A DNA stretch of 21,636 nucleotides from JAKEGK01 sp036507695 (GTDB lineage: Bacteria > Pseudomonadota > Gammaproteobacteria > SZUA-152), in contig DATCIR010000314.1 in assembly GCA_036507695.1 (NCBI GenBank), positions 1 to 21,636 of the forward strand. Reading direction: 5' to 3'. The notes beneath the pieces are model-generated. The model had not been told where the DNA came from. It saw only the letters and a list, made by a program, of their open reading frames with translations, and did no database searches. Below, in pieces: positions 8,018 to 15,476 of this stretch. The stretch's first letter is position 1, and each line of letters starts with the position of its first letter. The position numbers and the translations under genes were made by a program.

Positions 8018-9340
8018 TTATTTTCGCAGTAAATTGTTAACCGCCGCGATATCCTGCGTCTCCAGCATGCCGGCGGCTTGCCGCAATGACATGGTTTGCA
8101 GAATATAATCATAGCGCGCCCGCGCATACAACCTTTCGGAATCAAACAGCTCGCTGCGCGCGTTCAATACGTCCACGGTAGTGCGGGTGCCCACGTCAAA
8201 CCCCGCTTCGGTCGCCTTTAACCGGCTTTGTGATGAGATGACGGCCTGTCTTAATGCGCTAACCTGGCTGATGGCGGATTTAACGCCCAAAAAAGAGCGG
8301 CGCACGGCTTCCTGGGTATCACGGCTGGCGGATTCGAGGTTTTGTTTGGCGCGGGTCAGTTCCTGTTGCGCCTGGCGAACGCCGGCGCTGATACTGCCGC
8401 CGGCAAACAGGTTCATACTAAAGTTAATACCCACGGTGGTACGGTCGTATTCGCCTTGAAGGTCCTCATCCGCATGCGCGTAGCGAGCTGCTAATTCCAG
8501 GGTGGGGTGGTGATCCGAGCGTTGGACGGACACCTGGTTCTGCGCTTGTTCGACAAAAAACCGGCTTGATACCAGAGCTGGATTTTGCTGCAGCGCCAGA
8601 TTGGTCCAATGTTCGATATCGTTGGGATCGGGGGGTTCCAGCGGGGTTTTCTCGCGCAGCGGCGCCAGCTGTTTATGATAACGGCCGGTGATTTTGCGCA
8701 GCGCCTCCACTTCATTATCTAAAATGTTTTCCGCCTCGATGAACTGCGAGCGTGATAAGTCGTAGCGCGCTTGCGCTTCGTGTACGTCGGTGATGGCGAC
8801 CAGGCCCACATCGAAGCGCTGCTTGATCTGCTCTAACTGGCGTTCATTGGACTGCATTTCGGCTCTGGAAAATTCCAGGTTGTCCATGGCGCCCAATACC
8901 CGGAAGTACTGAGTGGCGGTGCGCATGATCTGGTCCTGCTGCGCGATTTTGAAATCCGCATCCGCCTGTTGCGCGAAATTTTTGTTTAGCCGGTGCTGGG
9001 AAAAATTTCGTGCGTCGTAAATAGGTTGTACGAGGTTTAATGAGTATACGGTGCCAGCGCCATCATTTAAGGCTGTAGTATTGTTATCGGCATTAGTAGT
9101 ATCTATGTCTAAATACTCGGCACCCAGCCTGATTTGCGGCAGAAACTCGCCGCGGCTGATATTGACAAATTCTTGTGCGGAATCACGCGTGGCGACCGCC
9201 GCCCGTATAGTGGGATCATTTTCCTCGGCCAGTTTAAAAATGTCTTCCAGGTCTTCCGCATGGGTTAATGGCGGATACGCCAGAAACAAGCATGCACTGA
9301 TAATCGCTACGACAGAACAGGAAAATTTGGATGCTTTCAT
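8018..9340 (-). CDS. tolC: TolC-family outer-membrane efflux/secretion channel
   Basis: The 440-residue precursor has a Sec signal peptide ending at THA (residue 28). The mature protein shows the duplicated outer-membrane-efflux-protein pattern. The N-terminal half starts EDIFKLAEENDPTIRAA and contains LVQPIYDARNFSQHR. The second half repeats it with NPALVSSRFFVEQAQNQV and MNLFAGGSISAGV. Long alpha-helical heptad-rich stretches between them form the periplasmic tunnel in TolC homologues. It would trimerise in the outer membrane and serve tripartite efflux pumps or type I secretion systems, whose inner-membrane parts are not in this window. ATG 9338-9340 was chosen because it gives a clean signal peptide. 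The 152-bp spacer upstream holds a palindrome and tandem repeats. The next gene starts 3 bp after its stop. Confidence 0.93.
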   Translation of the reverse strand: MKASKFSCSVVAIISACLFLAYPPLTHAEDLEDIFKLAEENDPTIRAAVATRDSAQEFVNISRGEFLPQIRLGAEYLDIDTTNADNNTTALNDGAGTVYSLNLVQPIYDARNFSQHRLNKNFAQQADADFKIAQQDQIMRTATQYFRVLGAMDNLEFSRAEMQSNERQLEQIKQRFDVGLVAITDVHEAQARYDLSRSQFIEAENILDNEVEALRKITGRYHKQLAPLREKTPLEPPDPNDIEHWTNLALQQNPALVSSRFFVEQAQNQVSVQRSDHHPTLELAARYAHADEDLQGEYDRTTVGINFSMNLFAGGSISAGVRQAQQELTRAKQNLESASRDTQEAVRRSFLGVKSAISQVSALRQAVISSQSRLKATEAGFDVGTRTTVDVLNARSELFDSERLYARARYDYILQTMSLRQAAGMLETQDIAAVNNLLRK

Positions 9341-9398
9341 AAGGGTAACGGGTTCTTCTTTAGGTTTTTAATGCTCGGGTTACGGATGTATTGCGTTG

Positions 9399-9410
9399 TT
9401 AACGCGTTAA
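9399..9410. promoter_or_regulatory. 12-bp perfect palindrome upstream of tolC, possible operator
   Basis: TTAACGCGTTAA is its own reverse complement and lies 59-70 bp upstream of the tolC ATG, where an operator would be plausible. No regulator family is recognised from it, and one 12-bp palindrome in an AT-rich spacer can arise by chance. Confidence 0.25.
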
Positions 9411-9426
9411 GTAATTATTACATTCA

Positions 9427-9487
9427 GTTTTTACATCATTACGGTTTTTACATCGTTACGCTTTAATTCACTACGCTTTAATTCACT
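9427..9487. repeat. Two adjacent tandem duplications (17 bp x2 and 15 bp x2)
   Basis: GTTTTTACATCATTACG (9427-9443) is followed by GTTTTTACATCGTTACG (9444-9460), with one mismatch. The end of this is shared with ACGCTTTAATTCACT, present at 9458-9472 and again without mismatch at 9473-9487. The block sits between the rhodanese stop and the tolC start. Confidence 0.85.
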
Positions 9488-9492
9488 ACGAT

Positions 9493-9813
9493 TTAGTAGG
9501 TCGGCATAGTGGGATCAATAGTGGTTGCCCACGCGTGTACACCGCCGGACAAGTTCAATACCTTGGTGAATCCTTGTTGCTGCAGGAAATAACAGACCCG
9601 CAGGCTGCGCACACCGGTATGACATACGACGACAATCTCCTGTTCATTATCCAAATCATTCAGTGCGCCGGGGATTTGCTGCATGGGTATTAACCGTGAA
9701 CCATCGATATGACAAATCGCGAATTCCCAGGGTTCGCGAACATCCAGCAGTAACGGTTTTTCGATGCGATGCTCGAGGCGTTCCTTGAGTTGTGTAACGG
9801 TAATACTTTGCAT
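9493..9813 (-). CDS. Single-domain rhodanese-like sulfurtransferase
   Basis: This 106-residue protein is one rhodanese domain of GlpE/PspE size. LLLDVREPWEF (21-31) is the conserved first motif, and the active-site loop is CHTGVRS with Cys64 and Arg69 (C-x4-R). Near the end is LNLSGGVHAW, the family signature. It has no signal peptide, so it should act in the cytoplasm, carrying a persulfide on Cys64 for sulfur transfer or detoxification. In this organism it might link to sulfur oxidation, but single-domain rhodaneses are common and its neighbours here are a methyltransferase and tolC, not sulfur genes. It starts at ATG 9811-9813 and lies 102 bp downstream of the methyltransferase and 152 bp upstream of tolC. 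Confidence 0.92.
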   Translation of the reverse strand: MQSITVTQLKERLEHRIEKPLLLDVREPWEFAICHIDGSRLIPMQQIPGALNDLDNEQEIVVVCHTGVRSLRVCYFLQQQGFTKVLNLSGGVHAWATTIDPTMPTY

Positions 9814-9880
9814 GCAACCACCATTTCAAGCCACTTAATTTAAAACGTCAGCAAGTTCAACCACAATCATGTTCAACAAT

Positions 9881-9898
9881 ATTAGGAAAATTAGGAAA
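9881..9898. repeat. 9-bp tandem duplication
   Basis: ATTAGGAAA occurs at 9881-9889 and directly again at 9890-9898, in the spacer between the methyltransferase and rhodanese genes. Confidence 0.7.
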
Positions 9899-9915
9899 TG
9901 GTAATCCGTGCGCCT

Positions 9916-10578
9916 TTAAAACACAAATTCCGGCGGTTTTTCCGCGTTTATCAGTGGGGGTATTACGGTTTCAAACAATTCCTCTTCGGACCATTGGTTT
10001 TCACTAATCCGGGTGATTAACAGCGCGGACATCGCGGGCGCACTGCCGGCGATGACGAATAAGCGTCCGCCGGTTTTAAGCTGGCGTTTCATGTCATCGC
10101 GCAGCACGGGTAAGGAACCGGTCACGGCAACAAGGTCATAAGGCGCGTCCTGGGCCCAACCTTTGGCGGCATCGCCGATTTCCAGGCTAACGTTGGTGAT
10201 GCCGTGTTGTTCCAGCTTTTGTGCGGCTGAGCTGGATAAGTGTTGATCGATCTCAATTGACAGGACTTGCTTGCCGAGTTTGGCCAACAGCGCTGTCAGG
10301 TAACCGGAGCCGGTACCGATTTCCAGAATTTCATCGCCGGTTTGTATATTGAGTGCTTGCAATAGCCGCGCTTCCTGAATGGGGCTCATCATGATTTGCC
10401 CATTACCGAGTGGGATATGGGTATCCGAATAGGCGAGTTGGCGATACGCGCTGGGTACGAAGAACTCGCGGGGCACGGCGGCAATGGTATGCAGTACCAG
10501 CGCATCCAATACTTCCGCCGGCCGGATCTGTTGCTCGATCATGTTGAAAAGGGCTTGTTGCATAATTTTCTCGTTCAT
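9916..10578 (-). CDS. Protein-L-isoaspartate O-methyltransferase family protein
   Basis: The protein has 220 residues. FNMIEQQIRPAEVLD near the N-terminus and PREFFVP identify the PCMT family often found next to tolC in gammaproteobacteria. SAM-binding motif I is EIGTGSGYLTALLA (about 86-99), followed by LSIEID (motif II) and GDAAKGW. Classical Pcm repairs isoaspartyl residues by carboxyl methylation. This shorter sub-family diverges from it and its substrate is not proven, so no symbol is given. ATG 10578 was chosen. ATG 10563, preceded by GAGAAAATT, is a serious alternative, while the longer upstream frame lacks family-like sequence. It is the first gene of the minus-strand run leading to rhodanese and tolC, and is divergent from thiC. 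Confidence 0.85.
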   Translation of the reverse strand: MNEKIMQQALFNMIEQQIRPAEVLDALVLHTIAAVPREFFVPSAYRQLAYSDTHIPLGNGQIMMSPIQEARLLQALNIQTGDEILEIGTGSGYLTALLAKLGKQVLSIEIDQHLSSSAAQKLEQHGITNVSLEIGDAAKGWAQDAPYDLVAVTGSLPVLRDDMKRQLKTGGRLFVIAGSAPAMSALLITRISENQWSEEELFETVIPPLINAEKPPEFVF

Positions 10579-10813
10579 AACCGGTTTTTTATTATATTCA
10601 AACAAAAGGACACAAAGAGTAAGTCGTTTCGCTGAGCCAGGCAAGTGAGAATCGCGCGGTTACCGGTATTTTTGGTTAAGGATTCGTCTAGTCTATTCCC
10701 GGATGGCAGGTATAGCGCTGGGTTTATGGCGCTATAAACTGGCGTTTTCACGTCTCGTCGTGAAGGACTATTGCGTGTGTCATAAATGCCGAAACCATGC
10801 CGTGGTTCTACAT

Positions 10814-10833
10814 CGTTTCCATGCGTTTCAATG
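10814..10833. repeat. 10-bp near-perfect tandem duplication
   Basis: CGTTTCCATG (10814-10823) is followed by CGTTTCAATG (10824-10833), with one mismatch. It is the weakest of the short duplications in the window and could be chance. Confidence 0.4.
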
Positions 10834-10956
10834 AGTTATTTAAACGTCAGCCAAATATTAAATGGAATCGGAGATCGATAATTTCTTTTTTAATGCACGC
10901 CGCGCTTGTGTCGCGGTCAATTATTCGCTACTGTCACTGTTTGTTTTCACCTAGCT

Positions 10957-11055
10957 AGGGGTGCCTGAAAGCGCTTAACGATTAGTAAACGCTTATCAGT
11001 GCTGAGAATAGACCCTTTGAACCTGATCCGGCTGTTACCGGCGTAGGGAAGCCTC
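10957..11055 (+). ncRNA. TPP riboswitch (THI element) controlling thiC
   Basis: The conserved core is clear. GGGGTGCC begins at about 10958, CTGAGA is at 11002-11007, ACCCTTTGAACCTGATC at 11012-11028, and GCGTAGGGAAG at 11041-11051. These are the pyrimidine-sensing and pyrophosphate-sensing parts of the thiamine pyrophosphate aptamer. It lies 72 bp upstream of the thiC start. No terminator hairpin follows it, so control is probably by sequestering the ribosome-binding site, with TPP lowering thiC translation. The longer P3 arm (about 10966-10998) is typical of bacterial variants. Confidence 0.95.
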
Positions 11056-11126
11056 TCGCTTGATTCATCGCGCGTCCCGCCCCAGGTTCTTTGTTCACCG
11101 GATCTTTTTTAATGACAGGTAACAGT

Positions 11127-13028
11127 ATGAGCGCGATAGCGGACCCATTTCTAAGTCAGACGGCGAAAATCAACGACGCGTCAGTCCAGCCTTTCCCCAA
11201 TTCCCGGAAGATTTACGTGCAAGGCAGCCGCGCGGATATCCGCGTGCCCATGCGTGAGATTACCTTGACCGATACGCCGCTGATGACAGGTCAGGGCAAT
11301 GCGGTGGAAAAAAATCCGCCGGTGATCGTCTATGACACCTCCGGCCCGTACACCGATCCCAAGGCGCGGATCGATATCCGCAGCGGACTGCAAGCGGTGC
11401 GTGACGCCTGGATTGAAGAACGCAACGACACCGAGACATTACCAGGACTTTCCTCCGAGTATGGCCGGCAGCGTTTGCAGGAATCCACGCTGGACAAACT
11501 GCGTTTTCAACACCTCACCAAGCCGCGCCGCGCCAGGGCCGGTTGTAATGTGACGCAAATGCATTATGCCAAACGCGGCATTATCACGCCGGAGATGGAG
11601 TTCGTGGCGATCCGTGAAAACCTGCAGTTGGAGCGGGTGAAGGACGCACTGAAAGAACAGCATGCCGGTGAATCGTTCGGCGCGGCCATACCCAAACAAA
11701 TCACCCCTGAGTTTGTCCGCCAGGAAGTGGCGCGCGGCCGCGCGATTATTCCCGCCAATATCAACCACACCGAACTGGAGCCCATGATTATCGGGCGTAA
11801 CTTCCTGGTGAAAATCAACGGTAACCTCGGCAACTCGGCGGTGACTTCGTCCATTGAAGAAGAAGTGGATAAGATGACCTGGGGTATTCGCTGGGGCTCG
11901 GACACCATCATGGATTTATCCACCGGCAAAAATATTCACGAAACCCGGGAATGGATCATCCGTAACGCGCCGGTGCCGATCGGCACCGTGCCCATTTATC
12001 AGGCCCTGGAAAAAGTCCATGGCAAGGCGGAAGAACTCAGTTGGGAAATCTTCCGCGACACCTTAATTGAGCAGGCCGAGCAGGGCGTGGATTACTTCAC
12101 CATTCATGCCGGCGTGTTATTGCGTTATGTGCCGCTAACCGCCAAGCGCACCACCGGCATTGTGTCGCGCGGCGGATCGATCATGGCCAAGTGGTGTCTC
12201 GCGCATCATCGGGAAAATTTTCTGTACACCCATTTTGAAGACATCTGCGGCATCATGAAAGCCTATGATGTATCGTTTTCACTGGGTGACGGTTTGCGCC
12301 CCGGTTCCATCGCCGACGCCAATGACGCGGCGCAATTTGGCGAACTGGAAACGCTGGGTGAATTGACCAAAATCGCCTGGAAACATGATGTGCAAACCAT
12401 GATTGAAGGACCCGGCCACGTGCCCATGCACATGATCAAGGAAAACATGGACAAGCAACTGGCGGTGTGCGACGAGGCGCCGTTTTACACCCTGGGTCCG
12501 CTGACCACCGATATCGCGCCCGGTTATGATCATATTACTTCCGCCATCGGCGCGGCCATGATCGGTTGGTTTGGCACCGCGATGCTGTGCTACGTAACTC
12601 CCAAGGAACATTTGGGTTTGCCCAATCGCGATGATGTCAAGGAAGGCATTATCACTTACAAAATCGCGGCGCATGCGGCCGACTTGGCCAAGGGGCATCC
12701 CGGCGCGCAAATTCGTGATAATGCCATGTCCAAGGCGCGCTTTGAATTCCGCTGGGAAGACCAGTTTAACTTAGGGCTGGATCCTGACCGGGCGCGGTCC
12801 TATCACGATGCAACCCTGCCCAAGCAGGCGCATAAAGTGGCTCATTTCTGTTCCATGAAAATCACCCAGGATGTGCGGGACTATGCAGCGCGGCAGGGTG
12901 CGGCGCGGCAGCAATCCGCAACGCCGGACAGTAAGGCGGTGAATCTTGACGCGGTCATCGAAAAAGGGCTGCAAGACAAGGCGCAAGAGTTCAAGCAACA
13001 AGGGGCGGAAATCTATAAAACCTTATAA
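11127..13028 (+). CDS. thiC: Phosphomethylpyrimidine synthase ThiC lacking the Fe-S cysteine motif
   Basis: ThiC converts aminoimidazole ribotide to hydroxymethylpyrimidine phosphate in thiamine synthesis, using a radical-SAM [4Fe-4S] cluster. This 633-residue protein follows the family closely: QPFPNSRK and VPMREI near the start, YDTSGPY, GIITPEMEF, IIPANINH, NSAVTSSIEEEV, MDLSTG, the HAGVLLRY core, GGSIMAKW, EGPGHVPM, TDIAPGYDHI and GHPGAQIRDNAMSKARFEFRW. The C-terminal cluster motif should read HFCSMCGPKFCSMK (CX2CX4C). Here it reads HFCSMK, leaving only Cys575 (codon 12849) of the three ligands; eight residues are gone in frame. If real, this copy should not perform the radical reaction. 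ATG 11127 was chosen because AGG at 11117-11119 precedes it at a suitable distance and homologues start there; ATG 11112 is possible. A TPP riboswitch lies upstream. Confidence 0.93.
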   Translation: MSAIADPFLSQTAKINDASVQPFPNSRKIYVQGSRADIRVPMREITLTDTPLMTGQGNAVEKNPPVIVYDTSGPYTDPKARIDIRSGLQAVRDAWIEERNDTETLPGLSSEYGRQRLQESTLDKLRFQHLTKPRRARAGCNVTQMHYAKRGIITPEMEFVAIRENLQLERVKDALKEQHAGESFGAAIPKQITPEFVRQEVARGRAIIPANINHTELEPMIIGRNFLVKINGNLGNSAVTSSIEEEVDKMTWGIRWGSDTIMDLSTGKNIHETREWIIRNAPVPIGTVPIYQALEKVHGKAEELSWEIFRDTLIEQAEQGVDYFTIHAGVLLRYVPLTAKRTTGIVSRGGSIMAKWCLAHHRENFLYTHFEDICGIMKAYDVSFSLGDGLRPGSIADANDAAQFGELETLGELTKIAWKHDVQTMIEGPGHVPMHMIKENMDKQLAVCDEAPFYTLGPLTTDIAPGYDHITSAIGAAMIGWFGTAMLCYVTPKEHLGLPNRDDVKEGIITYKIAAHAADLAKGHPGAQIRDNAMSKARFEFRWEDQFNLGLDPDRARSYHDATLPKQAHKVAHFCSMKITQDVRDYAARQGAARQQSATPDSKAVNLDAVIEKGLQDKAQEFKQQGAEIYKTL

Positions 13029-13274
13029 TCCTTACCATAACCTCGCACGACGCGATCACTGGCCGGCTGCATTGGACTAAATACCTAAACTAAAGTGTAA
13101 CAGGCCTTGTTTTTTGGCTGGTAATGCGAATGGTATTATTGTGACGGCTATGTACAGTTCGTTCGCCACATTTCTCAATCGACGCCTCTCCTGCGCGTAC
13201 AATACATCGGCATATTCCGGCGGTTGAGCTTGCCATTTGCGTCTTATTATTGATTTATAATATCGTCTATACTC

Positions 13275-13288
13275 TTGATGCGTATCAA
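13275..13288. promoter_or_regulatory. FNR/ANR-type binding site
   Basis: TTGATGCGTATCAA matches the FNR-family consensus TTGAT-N4-ATCAA at all ten fixed positions. It is centred at 13281.5, just upstream of a promoter-like -35. This is close to the position of activating FNR sites (around -41.5) if transcription starts near 13323-13330. It suggests control of the sulfide dehydrogenase genes by oxygen, or by nitric oxide if the regulator is of the DNR type. Confidence 0.65.
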
Positions 13289-13295
13289 TGTGGAA

Positions 13296-13324
13296 TTGAC
13301 AAATTAAACTACCTTTATTAAGAA
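13296..13324 (+). promoter_or_regulatory. Candidate sigma-70 promoter of the sulfide dehydrogenase operon
   Basis: A perfect TTGACA -35 lies at 13296-13301. The -10 is weak: TTAAGA (13318-13323) at 16-bp spacing or TAAGAA (13319-13324) at 17 bp. A weak -10 next to an FNR-type box fits an activator-dependent promoter. The predicted leader is about 45 bp. Confidence 0.45.
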
Positions 13325-13376
13325 AATAAACAAAATAAGCATAAATAACCACAAAAAACTCTAAAGGAGGACGCTC

Positions 13377-13697
13377 ATGTGGGTTCCGAAACCCGGAGTA
13401 TGGATGTTGGCCGCAAGTGCTGTAAGTTGTGCTTCATTGATTCCTTCCACCGCCTTCGCTGAACCGGTAACTCAAGGCGCCATGCTCAGTATCACCTGCA
13501 ATGGATGTCATGGCCCTGATGGCAAGAGTGTCGGCGCCATCCCTTCTATCGGTGGCAAGGCAGCAGACTATATCGAGAAAGCCTTACTGGATTTTCGCGA
13601 TGACAAACGTCCGTCAACCGTCATGCAGCGGCATGCCAAAGGCTATAGCGATGCTGAAATCAAACTCATGGCGGAATATTTCGCGGCTAAAAAATAA
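13377..13697 (+). CDS. fccA: Monoheme cytochrome c subunit of flavocytochrome c sulfide dehydrogenase
   Basis: The 106-residue precursor has a Sec signal peptide ending AFA (residue 28), giving a periplasmic class I cytochrome of about 8 kDa. The heme c site is CNGCH (Cys41, Cys44, His45), and Met83 is the likely second iron ligand. It would accept electrons from the FAD subunit encoded 15 bp downstream and pass them to the respiratory chain. The small, single-heme form resembles the Chlorobium-type partner rather than the diheme subunit of Allochromatium. A strong ribosome-binding site, AAGGAGG at 13364-13370, precedes ATG 13377. The assignment as sulfide dehydrogenase subunit relies on the neighbour; on its own it is only a small cytochrome c. 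Confidence 0.85.
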   Translation: MWVPKPGVWMLAASAVSCASLIPSTAFAEPVTQGAMLSITCNGCHGPDGKSVGAIPSIGGKAADYIEKALLDFRDDKRPSTVMQRHAKGYSDAEIKLMAEYFAAKK

Positions 13698-13712
13698 CGG
13701 AGGAATGGCGCA

Positions 13713-15023
13713 ATGAAAAAGAAAATGAATATGACACGCCGGAAATTTATTAAAGCGGGTGGAGCCGTAGTTTCTTCCGTATCACTGGGCTCTTTATTCT
13801 GGCCAATGACAAGCGTTGGCCTGGGTGGTAAACCCAAACCACGGGTGGTGGTTGTGGGTGGCGGCTTTGGGGGCGTGACCTGCGCCCGGTTCATTAAAAA
13901 GTTTGACGCCAATATAGACGTAACGCTCATTGAAAGGGATGCGCAGTTTATTACCTGCCCCTTCAGTAACCTGGTTTTAGGCGGATTAAGAGATATCAAT
14001 TCCATTACCTATGGTTACGATATTTTAAAGAATAAAGACGGGATCAATGTAGTGCATGACGAAGTGACCGGCATTGATGCTGAAAAACGCCAGGTCAAAA
14101 CCAAAAGCGGCAAAGCCTATGACTATGACCGCGCGGTGGTTTCGCCGGGTATCGATTTTCTCTGGGACCGGGTGGAAGGTTATTCCGAGGCTGATGTGGA
14201 AATCACGCCTCACGCCTGGAAAGCCGGCAAGCAAACGCTTTTGTTAAAGAGCCAGCTGGACGCAATGGAAGATGGTGGCGTTTTTGTCATGGTCGCGCCG
14301 CCGAATCCGTTCCGTTGCCCGCCGGGACCCTATGAAAGAGCGGGCATGGTTGCCCATTACCTGAAAACCCATAAGCCTAAATCCAAGATCCTGATCCTGG
14401 ACGCCAAGGACAACTTTTCCAAGCAGGGCTTGTTTACCAAAGGTTGGGAAGCCTTGTATCCGGGCATGATCGAGTGGGTGGCGGGCACCAAGGGCGGTAT
14501 TGTAACCAAGGTGGACGCCAAGAATATGACGGTTTACAACGAGGCGGGTGATCCTATTAAAGGTGCGGTAATCAATTACATTCCACACCAGGCGGCGGGT
14601 ATGATTGCCAGAAGTGCCGGGCTGGCGGATGCAACGGGCTGGTGTCCGGTTAATCAAAAAACTTTCGAATCAAGCCTGCTGAAAAATATCCACGTCATCG
14701 GCGATTCATCCCTTGCCGGCGAGTTGCCCAAATCGGGCTATGCCGCCACGAGTGAAGGCAAGATGTGCGCCGCCGCCGTGGTCACCGCGATTAACGGTAT
14801 GGAGATGCCAAACCCATCGTATACCAATACCTGCTACAGCCTGGTAGGTCCGGATTATGGTATTTCCGTTGCGGGGGTCTACCGTATTGAGGATGGCAAG
14901 ATCACTGCCGTGAAAGGGGCGGGTGGGGTGAGTCCCGCGGACGCCGATGAATCGTTCCGCAGGGCGGAAGCCTTATATGCCAGTGGCTGGTACTCCAGTA
15001 TTACGCAGGAGCTGTTTGGGTAA
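13713..15023 (+). CDS. fccB: Flavocytochrome c sulfide dehydrogenase, FAD-binding subunit
   Basis: The 436-residue protein carries a twin-arginine signal (TRRKFIKA at about 8-15, then a hydrophobic stretch), so it is exported folded with its FAD. VVVVGGGFGG binds the ADP part of FAD. Cys82 in ITCPFSN matches the cysteine that binds FAD covalently in Allochromatium FccB. Cys202 in FRCPPGPYERA and Cys374 in NTCYS match its redox-active disulfide. GWCPVN and HVIGD are also conserved. It oxidises sulfide to sulfur or polysulfide in the periplasm and reduces the cytochrome subunit. ATG 13713 follows CGGAGG at 13699-13704. Related sulfide:quinone reductases lack the Tat signal and this cysteine set, and the paired cytochrome supports FCSD. 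A strong terminator follows about 80 bp after the stop. Confidence 0.95.
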   Translation: MKKKMNMTRRKFIKAGGAVVSSVSLGSLFWPMTSVGLGGKPKPRVVVVGGGFGGVTCARFIKKFDANIDVTLIERDAQFITCPFSNLVLGGLRDINSITYGYDILKNKDGINVVHDEVTGIDAEKRQVKTKSGKAYDYDRAVVSPGIDFLWDRVEGYSEADVEITPHAWKAGKQTLLLKSQLDAMEDGGVFVMVAPPNPFRCPPGPYERAGMVAHYLKTHKPKSKILILDAKDNFSKQGLFTKGWEALYPGMIEWVAGTKGGIVTKVDAKNMTVYNEAGDPIKGAVINYIPHQAAGMIARSAGLADATGWCPVNQKTFESSLLKNIHVIGDSSLAGELPKSGYAATSEGKMCAAAVVTAINGMEMPNPSYTNTCYSLVGPDYGISVAGVYRIEDGKITAVKGAGGVSPADADESFRRAEALYASGWYSSITQELFG

Positions 15024-15103
15024 CAGTGCGCGGGTGAATAGCAGTTAGCGCAGAGTTTACTGCGCGTCATTAAAAAATAGTAGTGCAAGGCGCTTTACAC
15101 GTT

Positions 15104-15138
15104 AAAAGGGAGACTTTTTATAAAAGTCTCCCTTTTTT
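15104..15138 (+). terminator. Rho-independent terminator after fccAB
   Basis: The arms 15104-15118 and 15122-15136 form a perfect 15-bp stem (core GGGAGAC / GTCTCCC) with a 3-base loop. The stem ends in a T run that continues to 15138. The A run on the 5' side would let it work in the other direction too, but no gene on the minus strand clearly needs it. Confidence 0.93.
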
Positions 15139-15476
15139 ATGAGCTTTTTCAATCAACCCATTTGATAAGTAAAACCACCCAACACCGGTTATTTCCATAA
15201 CAGAAATGATACCCGCGTTTCACAATCCGGCGCTCGTTTAAACATGTCCAAGCATGGGTAAAGCGAAGTTTGCCAATCAATTCACAAACCGCGCCGCGAA
15301 TAATCGCCGGGATTGCAATCAAACTATATATCAATGGCCAGGGCATTCGCGGCTGGTGTGCAATCAGGCTAAATTTACCGGGCGGTCTTCCGATATAGGA
15401 GGAGGATAGGATTAAAAAATAGTGTTGATACACGCATTGAGCTTGGCGCCGGTAAACTTTAGTGACAGGGTAAACG
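15139..15476. other. 338-bp spacer without a supported gene
   Basis: This lies between the fccAB terminator and the COQ4-like gene, whose promoter must be here, although no convincing hexamers were found. A 94-codon minus-strand frame (15149-15433) starts with GTG, lacks a ribosome-binding site and shows no recognisable domain, so it is not called. Confidence 0.5.

Larger units (their letters stand above)
10579..11126. other. 548-bp spacer upstream of thiC containing a TPP riboswitch
   Basis: This is the divergent spacer between the methyltransferase and thiC. The TPP riboswitch occupies the last third. A weak promoter candidate for its transcript is TTGTGT at 10906-10911 with TACTGT at 10929-10934, 17 bp apart. 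A 10-bp near-duplicate, CGTTTCCATG then CGTTTCAATG, lies at 10814-10833. Nothing else recognisable was seen. Confidence 0.6.
13029..13376. other. 348-bp spacer with the sulfide dehydrogenase promoter region
   Basis: This spacer separates thiC from the cytochrome gene. The right half holds the FNR-type box and a promoter-like element. A perfect TATAAT also occurs at 13256-13261 but without a good -35 at the right distance. The minus-strand reading frame of 91 codons here has no recognisable domain and spans the regulatory sites, so it is not called. No clear thiC terminator was found. Confidence 0.6.

Noticed and set aside
10249..10262. FNR-like sequence TTGATCGATCTCAA inside the methyltransferase gene
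   Set aside because: One arm has a mismatch and it lies well inside a coding region, so it is probably chance.
13090..13120. Possible thiC terminator around AACAGGCCTTGTTTTTT
   Set aside because: The inverted repeat leaves no room for a loop and the stem is only a few pairs, so it is not a credible terminator.
13077..13352. 91-codon minus-strand frame between thiC and fccA
   Set aside because: It covers the FNR box and promoter of fccAB and shows no domain or convincing start.
15149..15433. 94-codon minus-strand frame after the fccAB terminator
   Set aside because: It has a GTG start without a ribosome-binding site and an unnatural-looking composition with no recognisable motif. A database hit would be needed to revive it.
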